This document shows positions 9,450 to 21,069 of a DNA stretch of 61,206 nt, piece by piece (positions within the stretch are counted from its first letter, which is position 1; each line of letters opens with the position of its first letter). The stretch is from Opitutales bacterium (GTDB taxonomy: Bacteria > Verrucomicrobiota > Verrucomicrobiia > Opitutales > Coraliomargaritaceae): assembly GCA_030729385.1 (NCBI GenBank), contig JANQXM010000055.1, positions 1-61,206 of the forward strand, given 5' to 3'. The position numbers were made by a program, and so were the translations under genes. Under the pieces are notes generated by a model. That model ran no database searches. It saw only the letters and a list, made by a program, of their open reading frames with translations, and was not told the origin of the DNA.

Positions 9450-10676
9450 ATGCTCCGTCGATACCGCTACAAACTCGCTCGCAAGGCCAATGACTTTGCG
9501 CAGTTTACCGCGGATGTGATCTACGATCGGCGACATGGTCGTGCGGCGGAAATAATGTCGTCGTTCCTCTATGCGCTCTCTTTTCTCTTTAGTGGGATCG
9601 TGCAATTACGCTGGTATTTGTATGAGCATCGTTTTCTTCGAAACAAGCCACTTGGGTGCCTCGTAGTGGTGGTGGGTAACTTGACGGTTGGCGGCACCGG
9701 TAAGACGCCAGTGGTGGAGAAATTTGCCCGCACTTTGCATGAGCGCGGACGGAAAGTGGCCATTTTGAGCCGAGGCTATAAGAGCAAGAAGGAGCCTTTG
9801 GCGAAGAAGCTGTGGCGGATATTAACCCACGGTGAGGAAGCCCCACCTCGTGTTGTTAGCGACGGAAAAAATGTTTTGCTCGATTCGGATGTAGCTGGTG
9901 ACGAACCTTTTATGTTGGCAAAGAACTTGCCTGGCGTGGTGGTGCTTTGTGATAAAAACCGCGTGAAAGCCGGTTCTTTTGCGATCCGCCGTTTTGGTTG
10001 CGATACGCTTATTTTGGATGACGGCTTTCAATATCTGCCGCTGAAAGGGCGGTTAAACCTGCTGTTGGTGGATAAGACCAACCCGTTTGGAAATCAACAT
10101 TTGCTGCCCCGGGGGATTTTGCGTGAGCCGATTAAGCACCTCTCGCGGGCGAGTTATATTTTCCTGACGAAGTCGGATGGCGTTCGCGACGATGCGCTCA
10201 TGGAGCTCATTCGGGAGCATAACTCGGAGGCTGAAATCATTGAATGCGCCCACCAGCCACAGTTTTTACAAGCGGTTGAATCGGATGAACGTTTGCCCCT
10301 CGATGCGCTCAAAGGGGCGCGTATTGCCGCATTTAGTGGGATCGCCTCGCCGGAAAGCTTTGAAAATATGCTGCGCGGCTATGGCGCTGAGATCCGTTAC
10401 AATCAGCGCTTCCTTGATCACCACCGCTTTACTCGGTATGAGATCCAGCATCTCTACAAGAAGGCTGGGTCGTCGGATCTCGATATGATCGTGACCACAG
10501 AGAAGGATGCCGTCCGCCTGTTTGAGGACATCAAGGCCCCGATCCCGATTTATTACCTTCGTTTAGAAATCGATATACTATCTGGGGAGGAAGACTTTGA
10601 TGCCGCCGCCGCCCGGATTTGCTTACCTCGAAATAAGCAAGCTCCCGTGACGCGTGCCCCTTGGTCTGTTAAATAA
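9450..10676 (+). CDS. lpxK: Tetraacyldisaccharide 4'-kinase (lipid A synthesis)
   Basis: LpxK phosphorylates the 4' position of the lipid A disaccharide precursor at the inner membrane, using ATP. The 408-residue product has the LpxK Walker [13 protein letters not shown] (loop at 81-87), the ILSRGYKS segment, [15 protein letters not shown] and the C-terminal TTEKDAVRL. It is longer than the roughly 330 residues usual for proteobacterial LpxK, with a basic N-terminal extension of about 35 residues before the membrane segment at about 36-54 and a longer C-terminus. The presence of lpxK shows an LPS-bearing outer membrane. The neighbours are not lipid A genes. Confidence 0.95.
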   Translation: MLRRYRYKLARKANDFAQFTADVIYDRRHGRAAEIMSSFLYALSFLFSGIVQLRWYLYEHRFLRNKPLGCLVVVVGNLTVGGTGKTPVVEKFARTLHERGRKVAILSRGYKSKKEPLAKKLWRILTHGEEAPPRVVSDGKNVLLDSDVAGDEPFMLAKNLPGVVVLCDKNRVKAGSFAIRRFGCDTLILDDGFQYLPLKGRLNLLLVDKTNPFGNQHLLPRGILREPIKHLSRASYIFLTKSDGVRDDALMELIREHNSEAEIIECAHQPQFLQAVESDERLPLDALKGARIAAFSGIASPESFENMLRGYGAEIRYNQRFLDHHRFTRYEIQHLYKKAGSSDLDMIVTTEKDAVRLFEDIKAPIPIYYLRLEIDILSGEEDFDAAAARICLPRNKQAPVTRAPWSVK

Positions 10677-10717
10677 TCGCCTGTAATCGTGTAGATTGCA
10701 GCGATGTGCCATTTTGT

Positions 10718-10784
10718 GTGAGGATAATGGAACTTGCATTCTGCTCAGAATAGTCGATAAGCGTCCTCACTATAACACATGTTA
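10718..10784 (+). promoter_or_regulatory. Structured leader of the RRM protein gene
   Basis: In the 235-bp gap before the RRM gene, GTGAGGA (10718-10724) can pair with TCCTCAC (10764-10770). It encloses a smaller stem ATTCT/AGAAT (10738-10751). Directly after it lies an inverted repeat TAACA-CA-TGTTA (10773-10784). It could be an RNA leader or an operator. This is pattern evidence only. Confidence 0.35.
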
Positions 10785-10911
10785 GGATTCAGAGCGTGGG
10801 TAGGCATCAGTTGGATAAGTTGTATTCATTCAGGTATCGCAGTTCATTTCAGGACACTCAAAGCAAAGAAGCAGGTGCTATAGCCTCAAAGTAAGAGACA
10901 AAGATAATAAT

Positions 10912-11352
10912 ATGAATACAAAGATGTATGTAGGCAATCTGTCCTACGACGCCAACGATGGCGAAATTCGTGAGCTTTTCGAAGCTCATGGCACTGTAAG
11001 CGACGTTTTCATCGTCAAGGATCGTGAGTCTGGTCGCCCTCGTGGCTTCGCTTTCGTTTCTATGGAAACAGTTGAAGAAATGAACGCTGCAATCGAAGGC
11101 CTTAATGGCGCTGAGTTCATGGGCCGTAACCTCACAATCAACGAAGCACGTCCTCGCGAAGAGCGCCCACAAGGTGGCGGCGGCGGTGGCGGTCGTAGCT
11201 TCGGCGGCGGCGGTGGCGGCGGCGGTGGTCGCGGCGGCTATGGTGGCGGCGGTGGCGGCGGTGATCGTCGTGGCGGCGGTGGCGGTGGCTATGGTGGCGG
11301 AGGCGGCGGTGGCCGTGGTCGTGACCGTGGCGGTGATCGTGGCGGCTACTAA
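10912..11352 (+). CDS. RRM-type RNA-binding protein with glycine-rich tail
   Basis: This is a single-domain RNA-recognition-motif protein like the glycine-rich Rbp proteins of cyanobacteria, which bind single-stranded RNA and are often cold-induced. RNP2 is KMYVGNL (4-10) and RNP1 is RGFAFVSM (44-51). The RRM ends near residue 80. Residues 88-146 are almost pure glycine interspersed with arginine and tyrosine (RGG/GGY type). The 146-residue length is typical. It has a long leader with possible secondary structure and a very strong UUCG-loop terminator after the stop, so it is probably a monocistronic, highly expressed gene. RNA targets are unknown. Confidence 0.93.
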   Translation: MNTKMYVGNLSYDANDGEIRELFEAHGTVSDVFIVKDRESGRPRGFAFVSMETVEEMNAAIEGLNGAEFMGRNLTINEARPREERPQGGGGGGGRSFGGGGGGGGGRGGYGGGGGGGDRRGGGGGGYGGGGGGGRGRDRGGDRGGY

Positions 11353-11384
11353 GCCTAAGCACTACGCTAAGTAAAAACTTTCTG

Positions 11385-11414
11385 CGGGGCTCATTTCGAT
11401 GAGCCCCGTTTTTT
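11385..11414 (+). terminator. Strong terminator with UUCG tetraloop
   Basis: CGGGGCTCAT and ATGAGCCCCG form a perfect 10-bp stem closed by TTCG and followed by six T. It lies 32 nt after the RRM gene stop and just before the convergent MYG1-family gene. Confidence 0.95.
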
Positions 11415-11425
11415 GTGCCTACCTC

Positions 11426-12280
11426 CTACGGTTTGTAGGCGGCATTAACTAATGTCTTCAGGCGTTCTACGTCAGCGCTGGAAGTCTTCGCAATAAAGCC
11501 ACGAGCATGGGTGAAGTGGACATCTTCTTCGCCGTCGAGTTGGGTGAACTCCATATGTGGATCATCGTTGAAGCGGCGCATGCCATAGCCTGTGCCACGG
11601 CTATCGGGATAGATGAGCGCGAGTACTTCTTCTTCGAGTCCAAGGGCCATTACATGACCACCGAGTCCGGCAGATGCTTCATCTGGCATCGGATCAGTGC
11701 GCGGCATGAAGAGAGCTTTGAAATGATCGAATTCCCAGACTTCAGCATGTTGTGCGACGAAGTCTAGGCGTGCTCGTAGACCTGTAACGTAGTCGACGAG
11801 ATCTTGACCGATCATGCGCATGATCTCCCATATCGGCTCGCCTGGCTTGTGTTCGGTTTGGCTGGCGAAGCGGCGGAGGATGGTGATATCGAGAGGGGAG
11901 TTTAGCTTGCCAAGGGTTTCACGATCCATACCCAGCCATTCGGCTGTATCCACTGGTCCCCTGCAATCAAACCACTCAGCAACTTCGAGCCAGGAGCAAA
12001 ACTCGCGTGAGTCTTCGTAGATGCCGAGGTGCTGGAGCACGAGTGAAAGGGCGCAAGTCGGGACGTGATCGCGTGGCAACTGATGGTGGTCGAAATTGTG
12101 TAGCTCTGGATTGTGTTGATGGCCGACATCGAGCACAGCAATTGTGGCATCGGCGAGATCGGCTTCGGTCGGATCGCGGCGTTCGATAGCAACAGGTGCT
12201 TGAGTGAGGAGCACGGCGCAGGCGAGAAAGTCGTCTTTGTGGGCGCCGCCAGGATGGGTTACGATGGATGCTATAGGCAT
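11426..12280 (-). CDS. MYG1-family (UPF0160) metal-dependent hydrolase-like protein
   Basis: The 284-residue protein matches the MYG1 family of the DHH superfamily, putative metal-dependent phosphoesterases or exonucleases; a eukaryotic member is a 3'-5' RNA exonuclease. Visible metal-site motifs are THPGGAHKDDFLA (His14, Asp16, Asp17), LDVG (Asp51) and NFDHHQ (64-66). The rest, including the WxF and GLGGH segments, follows the family layout. The start codon is preceded, 5 nt away, by four heptamer repeats. It is convergent with the RRM gene. Substrate and role are unknown in bacteria. Confidence 0.85.
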   Translation of the reverse strand: MPIASIVTHPGGAHKDDFLACAVLLTQAPVAIERRDPTEADLADATIAVLDVGHQHNPELHNFDHHQLPRDHVPTCALSLVLQHLGIYEDSREFCSWLEVAEWFDCRGPVDTAEWLGMDRETLGKLNSPLDITILRRFASQTEHKPGEPIWEIMRMIGQDLVDYVTGLRARLDFVAQHAEVWEFDHFKALFMPRTDPMPDEASAGLGGHVMALGLEEEVLALIYPDSRGTGYGMRRFNDDPHMEFTQLDGEEDVHFTHARGFIAKTSSADVERLKTLVNAAYKP

Positions 12281-12285
12281 CCGTC

Positions 12286-12313
12286 GAGTGGGGAGTGGAG
12301 AGTGGAGAGTGGC
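12286..12313 (-). repeat. Four tandem heptamers before the MYG1-family gene
   Basis: The plus strand reads GAGTGGG, GAGTGGA, GAGTGGA, GAGTGGC without gaps. On the coding strand this is a pyrimidine-rich (T/C)CCACTC array ending 5 nt before the ATG at 12280. It is placed exactly as the octamers at 664-711 are. Confidence 0.9.
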
Positions 12314-12334
12314 AAGTTTCTTATGTGTGGATAT

Positions 12335-12366
12335 GAAAAAGCCCCGCTCATCCGAGCGGGGCTTTG
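12335..12366 (-). terminator. Terminator of the second EF-G gene
   Basis: On the minus strand AAAGCCCCGCTC and GAGCGGGGCTTT form a perfect stem around GGAT, followed by a T run. It lies 26 nt after the stop of the EF-G gene. Confidence 0.93.
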
Positions 12367-12391
12367 TAATAAGTGTATTGGCAGTGGAGAA

Positions 12392-14506
<2,115 letters not shown>

Positions 14507-14729
14507 GATCTAATCTATTGTGTTTAAGAGTCTGTTTCAGATGGATTTAGAGAGCTTTTCGGATCGCGAGATCAGCCCACGGTTTTCCAAAAAAGAGGCG
14601 GAGATTAGGACTCCGTGCAAATACTGCAAGGCAAGAAAATAGATGATTTTCAGTATGGGTTCTGGGTGAATTGGTTGAAAAAGAGCGTTGAGATCAGTTG
14701 GCTTCTGATTATGCAAGTTAGTTCTACTT

Positions 14730-16166
14730 ATGATTCATTACTCCAACTATATTAACGGTCAATTCGTCGAATCCTCTCATGGCGACACGATCACAGTGAT
14801 TAACCCTTCGACCGGCGAGGCGATCTCGACGATTCCGAATAGCACTGCTGCGGAAGTCGATGCTGCTATCGATGCTGCGGAGGCGGCACAGCCAGCTTGG
14901 GGTGCATTACCTGCTATTGAGCGCGCAAAGCACCTGCATGTGTTGGCTGATAAATTGCGCGAAAAGGTGGAGCCTTTGGCTCGCTGCATCACGGAAGAGC
15001 AAGGGAAGACGCTGGGGCTAGCCCGCGTAGAAGTGAATTTTACGGCGGATTATTTGGACTATATGGCCGAGTGGGGGCGCCGTATTGAGGGCGAGATTAT
15101 CGAGAGTGACCGCCCGAAGGAAAATATTTTCCTCTTCCATAAGCCGATCGGAGTGGTGGCAGGTATCTTGCCATGGAATTTCCCGTTCTTTCTGATCGCT
15201 CGTAAAATGGCGCCAGCTTTAATTTGCGGGAACTCGATTGTTCTTAAGCCGAGTGAAGAAACGCCGAACAATGCTTTCGAGTTTTGTAAGATACTTGCCG
15301 AAACAGATATTCCGGCTGGCTTGGTGAATTTGGTGTCGGGTCTTGGTGCCGTTTCTGGTCGTGCCTTGACGGAGAATCCTAAAGTGGGGCTCATTAGTTT
15401 CACTGGAAGTGTCGAAACCGGTTCGCGCATCATGGGCGCCGCGGCGAAGCACATTACTAAGGTGAATTTAGAACTCGGCGGTAAGGCGCCTGCGATCGTT
15501 ACCGCCAATGCTGATCTCGATATGGCAGCAACTGCGATTCAAGCCTCTCGCGTGATCAACAGTGGTCAGGTGTGCAACTGTGCGGAGCGCGTTTACGTGC
15601 AGCGTTCAGTGGCTGAAGCGTTTACCGATAAACTCGTGGAGAAGATGAAGGCTGCTCGCTTTGGTAACCCCCTGGAAGATGAGACTGTCGATTACGGACC
15701 AATGATCAATCAAGCCGGTTATGAGAAGATCGTCACTTTACTGGAGAGCTCAGTGGCTGCAGGCGCGAAGGTGCTTTGTGGTGGAAAGCGCGGCGGAGAC
15801 GAAGGAGGTTTCTATTTTGAGCCGACAGTCGTCGGGGATTGCACGCAAGATATGGACCTTGTGCAAAAGGAAATCTTTGGCCCAGTGGTGCCGATTGTTA
15901 TTTTCGATACGCTGGATGAAGCGGTCGCTATGGCGAATGACACGGAGTATGGGCTGACATCATCTGTGTTTTCCAACGATATCAACGAAGCCATGAATCT
16001 CGTGGAAGAACTGAACTTTGGCGAAACTTACATCAACCGCGAGCACTTCGAGGCGATGCAAGGCTACCATGCTGGCTGGCGTAAGTCCGGAATCGGTGGT
16101 GCCGATGGTAAGCACGGCCTGTATGAGTTCATGCAGACGCAGGTTGTTTACATGCAGCGTCACTAA
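14730..16166 (+). CDS. aldA: Lactaldehyde dehydrogenase (NAD-dependent aldehyde dehydrogenase)
   Basis: The enzyme oxidises L-lactaldehyde (and glycolaldehyde) to lactate (glycolate) with NAD, a step that follows fucose or rhamnose cleavage. The 478-residue protein follows E. coli AldA closely from memory: ILPWNFPFFLIARKMAPAL, LELGGKAPAIV (Glu248), INSGQVCNCAERVYVQ (nucleophile Cys282), FGETYINRE and HAGWRKSGIGGADGKHG. The gene stands alone between the divergent EF-G gene and an outer-membrane protein gene. No fucose or rhamnose genes are in the window. The 223-bp upstream gap must hold promoters for both directions, but no clear one was found. Confidence 0.9.
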   Translation: MIHYSNYINGQFVESSHGDTITVINPSTGEAISTIPNSTAAEVDAAIDAAEAAQPAWGALPAIERAKHLHVLADKLREKVEPLARCITEEQGKTLGLARVEVNFTADYLDYMAEWGRRIEGEIIESDRPKENIFLFHKPIGVVAGILPWNFPFFLIARKMAPALICGNSIVLKPSEETPNNAFEFCKILAETDIPAGLVNLVSGLGAVSGRALTENPKVGLISFTGSVETGSRIMGAAAKHITKVNLELGGKAPAIVTANADLDMAATAIQASRVINSGQVCNCAERVYVQRSVAEAFTDKLVEKMKAARFGNPLEDETVDYGPMINQAGYEKIVTLLESSVAAGAKVLCGGKRGGDEGGFYFEPTVVGDCTQDMDLVQKEIFGPVVPIVIFDTLDEAVAMANDTEYGLTSSVFSNDINEAMNLVEELNFGETYINREHFEAMQGYHAGWRKSGIGGADGKHGLYEFMQTQVVYMQRH

Positions 16167-16280
16167 GCCGCGAACTTCGAAGTCGTCGGTTCACGTGTCT
16201 TCGTTTTCGGAGGCGTGTTAGTAATATATAAAGTCAGCTTAGTATTGCCTTATTATAGGTCATCTGAGTGTTTGCGTGTA

Positions 16281-16928
16281 ATGAAACGAGTATTTTTGAT
16301 TGTGTGCGTGCTGCTGGGAGGCGGGACTTCGGTTCTTCAAGCTGCTTCTGATGAAGGCGCCAGTTACAACCTGTTGCTGAAGTATAAGTTGAACGAGGAT
16401 TGGTTTTTAATCTCACGTTCCAATATGGCCAGCCGGTTTCATTACGAGGATCATTTCTTCGGCTATACCGGCTTAGGTTTGGGTTACAATTTTGATAAGA
16501 ACTGGAGTGTCCGGGTAGGCTATCGCCACGCGTGGATCCGACCCGGCGAGGAGTGGTTAGAGGAAAATCGACCCTACGCAGAGGCTTACTATGCGAATGT
16601 GTATGAAGGTTTTCGTGTGACCAATCGCAGTCGATTTGAATTTCGCTTATTCGATTACCGCGAGGACGATGTGCGCTTTCGAAATGAAGTCGTCGTCGAA
16701 GCACCGTGGGAGTTTACCTCGTTGAAACTGAAGCCATATATAGAAGAAGAATTTTTCTACGGCTTTGATCAGAGTCGGTTCGAAGCCAATTGGCTGGGTG
16801 GCGGGTTATCCTGGAGCCCAATGAAAGGCGTGAAGCTAAAGATTGGCTATCGCTGGGTGCATCAACGCCTCGGGAAGAATTGGTCTAACCGAAACGTCAT
16901 CGTGACTGGCGTAAATATCTTCTTCTAA
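16281..16928 (+). CDS. DUF2490-like outer-membrane beta-barrel protein
   Basis: The 215-residue product from the ATG at 16281 begins with a signal peptide (MKRVFLIVCVLLGGGTSVLQA). Alternating aromatic and charged strands follow, such as WSVRVGYRHAW, SRFEFRLFDY and VKLKIGYRWV, ending in the aromatic residue F. This is typical of small DUF2490-like barrels in the outer membrane. The frame is open from 16215, but the extra residues before the ATG are not signal-like. It sits between aldA and the convergent pilC-type gene. Function is unknown. Confidence 0.75.
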   Translation: MKRVFLIVCVLLGGGTSVLQAASDEGASYNLLLKYKLNEDWFLISRSNMASRFHYEDHFFGYTGLGLGYNFDKNWSVRVGYRHAWIRPGEEWLEENRPYAEAYYANVYEGFRVTNRSRFEFRLFDYREDDVRFRNEVVVEAPWEFTSLKLKPYIEEEFFYGFDQSRFEANWLGGGLSWSPMKGVKLKIGYRWVHQRLGKNWSNRNVIVTGVNIFF

Positions 16929-18073
16929 CCGACCACGCTTGAGAGTTGGAAGATCGGTAGAAACATCGCCATAACGATGCCACCAATCACAATACCTAGG
17001 AAGCAGATCAAGAGCGGCTCCATCAACGATGTCAGCGCTTTGACGAGTGTGTCCACTTCAGCATCATAGAAATCGGCCACCTTCACTAGCATGCCGTCTA
17101 CATTACCGGTTTGTTCGCCAGCTCGTGTCATGTGTTTAACCATCGGCGGGAAGTAGGGGTCGTCGGCGACGACTTCGGATACTTGACCACCTTGGCTGAT
17201 GTGCTTGGAAACATTTTTACAGGCTGCTTCGACGAAGACATTGCCTGATGCTGAAGCGACAATTTCCAGTGTGCGCAGAATCGGCACGCCTGAACGCATT
17301 AGAATCGCATAAGTGCGGCAGAAGCGTGAAAGGTTCACTTTTCGCGCGAGCTCACCAACGACGGGAATTTTAAGAATAAGCGTGTCTTTGACCACTCGAC
17401 CTTTGGGCGTGGCGACGAATTTCTTAATCAACCAAATGATCCCGAAGATGCCTCCAATTAGGAAGACGATGTAAGATTTTAAGAAGTCGCTGACTCCGAT
17501 TAGGATTTGAGTCGGCTTGGGTAGTTCGGCTCCAAAGTCTTTGAACATGTCCGCAAAAACCGGAATCACGAAGATAAGGAGTACGTTGACCAAAATGACG
17601 GCTAAGCCGATCACGACCACAGGATAGACCAGTGCGCCTTTAACCTGTTTGATCAATTTAACCGTGTCTTCAAAGTAGGTCGAGGTCTTGTCGAGGATTT
17701 CAGCGAGGCTACCGCTGGCCTCGCCGGCTTCCACCATGGATACGAAAAGATTTGGAAATGCCTTAGGATAATCACCACAGGCATCGGAAAAAGAGCGCCC
17801 AGCGGACACTTCGTTTTTCACATTGCGTATAATGACTTGGAAAACCGGATTCTCGGTTTGTTCTTCAAGGGCTTCGAGCGCGCTGACCAGAGGGAGACCC
17901 GCTTCGAGCATGGCGGCGAGTTGTTGCGTGAAGACGGTTAATTCAACCAGTTTTACCTTCTTACGCTTTGCCTGCTTCTCGTAAGACTTCCGTTTGGCCA
18001 TTCTCTGCCCTTCGGCGAAACTTCGTTTTTTAGAGCCGGAGGTGCTGGCGGAGGACGAATTGAGTGTAGCCAT
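16925..18073 (-). CDS. Type IV pilus / type II secretion inner-membrane protein (PilC/GspF family)
   Basis: PilC/GspF is the polytopic inner-membrane platform protein of type IV pili and type II secretion. From the ATG at 18073 the product has 382 residues. A basic lead (SGSKKRSFAEGQRMAKRKSYEKQAKRK in part) precedes two repeated T2SSF domains: LTVFTQQLAAMLEAGLPLVSALEAL and LSRFCRTYAILMRSGVPILRTLE. Membrane segments lie near GALVYPVVVIGLAVI, YIVFLIGGIFGIIW and LICFLGIVIGGIVMAMFLPIF. The frame extends upstream to 18283, but that part contains no family sequence. No other pilus gene is nearby, so pilus and secretion roles cannot be told apart. Confidence 0.9.
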   Translation of the reverse strand: MATLNSSSASTSGSKKRSFAEGQRMAKRKSYEKQAKRKKVKLVELTVFTQQLAAMLEAGLPLVSALEALEEQTENPVFQVIIRNVKNEVSAGRSFSDACGDYPKAFPNLFVSMVEAGEASGSLAEILDKTSTYFEDTVKLIKQVKGALVYPVVVIGLAVILVNVLLIFVIPVFADMFKDFGAELPKPTQILIGVSDFLKSYIVFLIGGIFGIIWLIKKFVATPKGRVVKDTLILKIPVVGELARKVNLSRFCRTYAILMRSGVPILRTLEIVASASGNVFVEAACKNVSKHISQGGQVSEVVADDPYFPPMVKHMTRAGEQTGNVDGMLVKVADFYDAEVDTLVKALTSLMEPLLICFLGIVIGGIVMAMFLPIFQLSSVVG

Positions 18074-18168
18074 ATTTGTATCGTGGTAGGTTTCTAACTG
18101 CGGGATTGTTGTTATCTGCGGGGGCACATGCAAGTTTTCGTGTCGGCATAAGGGCTTATTTATGGATT

Positions 18169-18196
18169 TTGACACGAATTTTAGTGAATTTACAGT
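18169..18196 (+). promoter_or_regulatory. Candidate promoter of rpmH-rnpA-yidD-yidC
   Basis: A perfect TTGACA and TACAGT lie 16 nt apart, about 120 nt before rpmH. A second perfect TTGACA at 18251 has no good -10 at 17 nt. No DnaA boxes are seen in this 242-bp gap, so it does not look like the replication origin. Confidence 0.4.
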
Positions 18197-18315
18197 GACT
18201 GAGCCACATCGTCGCTCGTAAATGGGGTGAAAAAACAGTGCGATCTCGCCTTGACAGAGCGCGAGCAAGAGGTTTCTCTCCACCGCTTTTCTACAATTTT
18301 AAAGGATAACACATC

Positions 18316-18471
18316 ATGGGACCTACATACAGACCTTCTAAATTACGCCGCGCTCGCAAACTTGGTTTTCGTGCACGCAATGCAACACGCGGTGGCCGTA
18401 AGGTTCTCGCAGCACGCCGTGCTAAAGGCCGCTACCGTCTAGCCGCGAGACCTTCCGTCAAGCCAGTTTAG
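18316..18471 (+). CDS. rpmH: Ribosomal protein L34 (bL34)
   Basis: A 51-residue reading frame encodes [20 protein letters not shown] and on to the L34 core [20 protein letters not shown], ending in a basic PSVKPV tail. L34 is one of the smallest proteins of the large subunit. The genomic order rpmH-rnpA-yidD-yidC is the near-universal one and confirms the call. It has a T/A-rich leader with AAAGGA about 8 nt before the ATG. Confidence 0.97.
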   Translation: MGPTYRPSKLRRARKLGFRARNATRGGRKVLAARRAKGRYRLAARPSVKPV

Positions 18472-18487
18472 CAGGAAGCATGATGCC

Positions 18488-18862
18488 ATGGGCGTCCCTG
18501 CATCACAGCGCTTGCGCAAGCAAAGCGATTTTCGACAGATCCGCAGTCAGGGTATCCGTATCCACTGCGGGTCTTTCATTTTTCAATGTTTGCAACGCAG
18601 TGAGGACACCGCAGCGCAGTCTCGATTAAGCGTAATCGCTAGTCGCCGAGTGGGCAACGCGGTGAAACGTAACTACGGCAAGCGGATGTTGCGCGAAATT
18701 TTCCGCAAGAATCAAGCCGCACTGCCACCTCATACAGACGTAGTCATCGTGCTGCGCGGCAGTTACGATACACAAAGTTATGCTCAATTGGAGGCTCGTT
18801 ATTTAAAAGCCTGCGGTAACTTTTCGAAAAACATTGTGCCCACTAAGGAAACCGAAGCGTGA
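18488..18862 (+). CDS. rnpA: Ribonuclease P protein component
   Basis: RnpA is the protein subunit of RNase P, which removes the 5' leader of tRNA precursors. The 124-residue product has the N-terminal [10 protein letters not shown], the central [14 protein letters not shown] and the RNR-type helix [13 protein letters not shown], all hallmark segments. It starts 16 nt after rpmH and its stop overlaps the start of yidD by one base, so the cluster is one operon. The RNA subunit gene was not found in the window. Confidence 0.96.
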   Translation: MGVPASQRLRKQSDFRQIRSQGIRIHCGSFIFQCLQRSEDTAAQSRLSVIASRRVGNAVKRNYGKRMLREIFRKNQAALPPHTDVVIVLRGSYDTQSYAQLEARYLKACGNFSKNIVPTKETEA

Positions 18863-19179
18863 TGAAAGCTCCTGCTCAACGACCTTCGATACTCGCGGTA
18901 AGTGCTGCGGGTCTGGTGCGTTTATACCAATTAATCGTTTCCCCGATTAAATATTTATTTTTTGGTCCAAGTTGCGGTTGTCGTTTTCATCCCACTTGCT
19001 CCTGTTATTCGCACGCCGCCCTGCTTAAACACGGCTTTTGGCGTGGGTCACTACTCTCATTGCGAAGGATTCTTCGCTGCCATCCTTGGCATCCCGGCGG
19101 AGAAGATCCTGTTCCAGACTTGAAAAGCGAGTCGAGACAAGACATCTCAGCACCCTTCAATACACATTTAGATGGATAA
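18862..19179 (+). CDS. yidD: Membrane protein insertion efficiency factor
   Basis: YidD is a small membrane-associated protein that helps YidC insert membrane proteins. The 105-residue product has the family core [18 protein letters not shown], then [15 protein letters not shown] and [14 protein letters not shown] with conserved Cys, His and Trp residues. The ATG at 18862 overlaps the rnpA stop by one base, and the GTG three bases earlier is less likely. Its 3' end overlaps the yidC start by 8 bp, which suggests translational coupling. Confidence 0.95.
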   Translation: MKAPAQRPSILAVSAAGLVRLYQLIVSPIKYLFFGPSCGCRFHPTCSCYSHAALLKHGFWRGSLLSLRRILRCHPWHPGGEDPVPDLKSESRQDISAPFNTHLDG

Positions 19180-21004
19180 AAAGAACACATTTCTAGGCGT
19201 AATCTGCATCGTAGCCGGTATTGGCTTCATGTTTTGGCAAGCCAAACAAGTAGAGCAGCAGCGCGAGCAACAGCTTTTAAATGCGCCTGTCGCAGTGGAG
19301 CCATCGGAGTCGTCGACTCCGGCTGACGCAGTCATGGCGCCCGGTGCGCCGAGTGATACTGCTGGCAATGAATCCATTCTCGGACTTCTCGCTAAAGATG
19401 TCGTCGATGAAGCGGAAGCAGCAGTTCAGGTCACAGTTGCGACAGTTGAGGAACAGACAGTTGAGCTCGCCAATGACTTTATCGAAGTTGATTTCACGAC
19501 ACGCGGTGGTGCGATTCGCACGGTCTCCTTTCTCCAAACAAAACGCGGGGAGCGTGATGACTATATTTTCAATGACGAGGGTCTGTTGCCTGCGCTTAGC
19601 TTGAGTTTGAATGATGGTGGCAAAATGCACGAGGTTGCCTTGGATTATGCAATCGAGTCGCGGACCTATGATTCGATTACCTTTGTCCTTGATAGTGGAG
19701 ATGGACTCGTCATTCGCCGGACTTACACACTTTCAAGCGGCGATGAGGATCATGATCCATACTCCATCCGTCACACCACGACATTCAGCAACAACGGGAG
19801 TGCACCAAAATCGCTCGCTACGATATATCTGAATCTGGGCACAGCACGTCCGATCTCCAAGAATCCGTTGCCCACGTATTTGACGGTCGGCTACTTTGAT
19901 GGTGAAGATGCCGACTTTGTTGCGATCAATAAGTTGACTGGTGGAAAAGGTTTTCTCGGCATCGGTGCGAGCGACCCAAAGGATGAGATCAAGAAAGATG
20001 CAGTCATTCAGTGGGCATCGGTAAAGAATCAGTTTTTTGCAGGTGTGCTTTCTTCTGAAACCGCCGGTAGCGAGTTGTATATTTATCCTGTTAAGGGCGA
20101 AGATGCGCTGGCAAGTGCGGACCCTGCCTTGGTTGGTATTTCCGGTAGTGCGGGTTATAAAATCGGCACGCTCGCCGCAGGAGAGACCGAAACCTTGAAC
20201 TTTGATTTTTATGTTGGACCTAAGGAGTTCAAGCGCTTGCAGGCGATGGGTAACGAGCAGGACCGAGTCATGCAGTTCGGTTTCCTTTCCTTTATTAGTA
20301 AACTGCTGCTCGCGTTCATGTATGCGATCCACTCGGTTGTGCCTAGTTGGGGTTGGTCGATCGTGATCATGACCATCTGTATCAAGACGATCTTCTGGCC
20401 ACTCACTGCCAAGGCAAGCCGCTCGCAAAAGCGCATGGCCAAGATCCAAGCGCCGATGGCAGAACTGAAGGAAAAGTATAAGGACAATCCTCAGCGTATT
20501 CAGCAAGAGACCTTGAAGCTATTCAAGGAGCATCAAGTGAATCCAGTCGCGGGCTGTTTGCCGATGCTTGTCCAGATGCCTATTTTCTTGGGGCTTTTCT
20601 ATATGTTGCGCACAGCTTCCGAGCTACGCCATGAGCCGTTTCTGTGGGTCACCGATTTATCTCAGCCCGATACATTGATGGAGATTGCTGGATTCCCGAT
20701 CAACATCCTCCCGCTGATCATGGGTGCCACCATGTTCTTGCAAATGAGTATGATGCCAGTCAATCCATCGGCGGACCCCGCACAACAGAAGATATTCAAG
20801 TTTCTTCCGTTTATCTTTTTGATCTTTCTCTATAATTTCTCTTCCGGCTTGGTGCTTTACTGGACATGTCAGAATATTCTCACTATTGTGCAGCAGAAGA
20901 TTATTAACAACCAACCCGATCAACCTCTGAAGCCTGTCGCCGCTGCTGCGGCACCAGCGAAGGGTAAGGGTGGGGCACCGCGTACAAAGCCGCGCAAAAA
21001 ATAG
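19172..21004 (+). CDS. yidC: Membrane protein insertase YidC
   Basis: YidC inserts and folds inner-membrane proteins alone or with Sec. The 610-residue product is the Gram-negative form. An N-terminal membrane segment ([16 protein letters not shown]) precedes a large periplasmic beta domain (about 90-350). The conserved core follows: [49 protein letters not shown] and [19 protein letters not shown]. The C-terminus is basic ([14 protein letters not shown]), like tails that touch the ribosome. The first 8 bp overlap yidD. Confidence 0.97.
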   Translation: MDKKNTFLGVICIVAGIGFMFWQAKQVEQQREQQLLNAPVAVEPSESSTPADAVMAPGAPSDTAGNESILGLLAKDVVDEAEAAVQVTVATVEEQTVELANDFIEVDFTTRGGAIRTVSFLQTKRGERDDYIFNDEGLLPALSLSLNDGGKMHEVALDYAIESRTYDSITFVLDSGDGLVIRRTYTLSSGDEDHDPYSIRHTTTFSNNGSAPKSLATIYLNLGTARPISKNPLPTYLTVGYFDGEDADFVAINKLTGGKGFLGIGASDPKDEIKKDAVIQWASVKNQFFAGVLSSETAGSELYIYPVKGEDALASADPALVGISGSAGYKIGTLAAGETETLNFDFYVGPKEFKRLQAMGNEQDRVMQFGFLSFISKLLLAFMYAIHSVVPSWGWSIVIMTICIKTIFWPLTAKASRSQKRMAKIQAPMAELKEKYKDNPQRIQQETLKLFKEHQVNPVAGCLPMLVQMPIFLGLFYMLRTASELRHEPFLWVTDLSQPDTLMEIAGFPINILPLIMGATMFLQMSMMPVNPSADPAQQKIFKFLPFIFLIFLYNFSSGLVLYWTCQNILTIVQQKIINNQPDQPLKPVAAAAAPAKGKGGAPRTKPRKK

Positions 21005-21069
21005 TCGAATACTTCCCCTCGCTGCATTTTCAGCTTTTCACTAAATCACATATCTACATTTTATCGCTT

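Noticed and set aside
9258-9605. 115-residue minus-strand frame between topB and lpxK
   Set aside because: Overlaps the start of lpxK, no family features; too basic and serine-rich for confidence.
11138-11362. His/Arg-rich frame antisense to the RRM gene tail
   Set aside because: Composition is the direct reverse of the GGC/GGT glycine codons.
18074-18315. Replication origin next to rpmH
   Set aside because: rpmH-rnpA-yidC is near oriC in some bacteria, but dnaA and dnaN are absent and no TTATCCACA-type boxes are seen.
19733-20506. 257-residue frame antisense to yidC
   Set aside because: A shadow of yidC with unusual composition and no recognisable domain.
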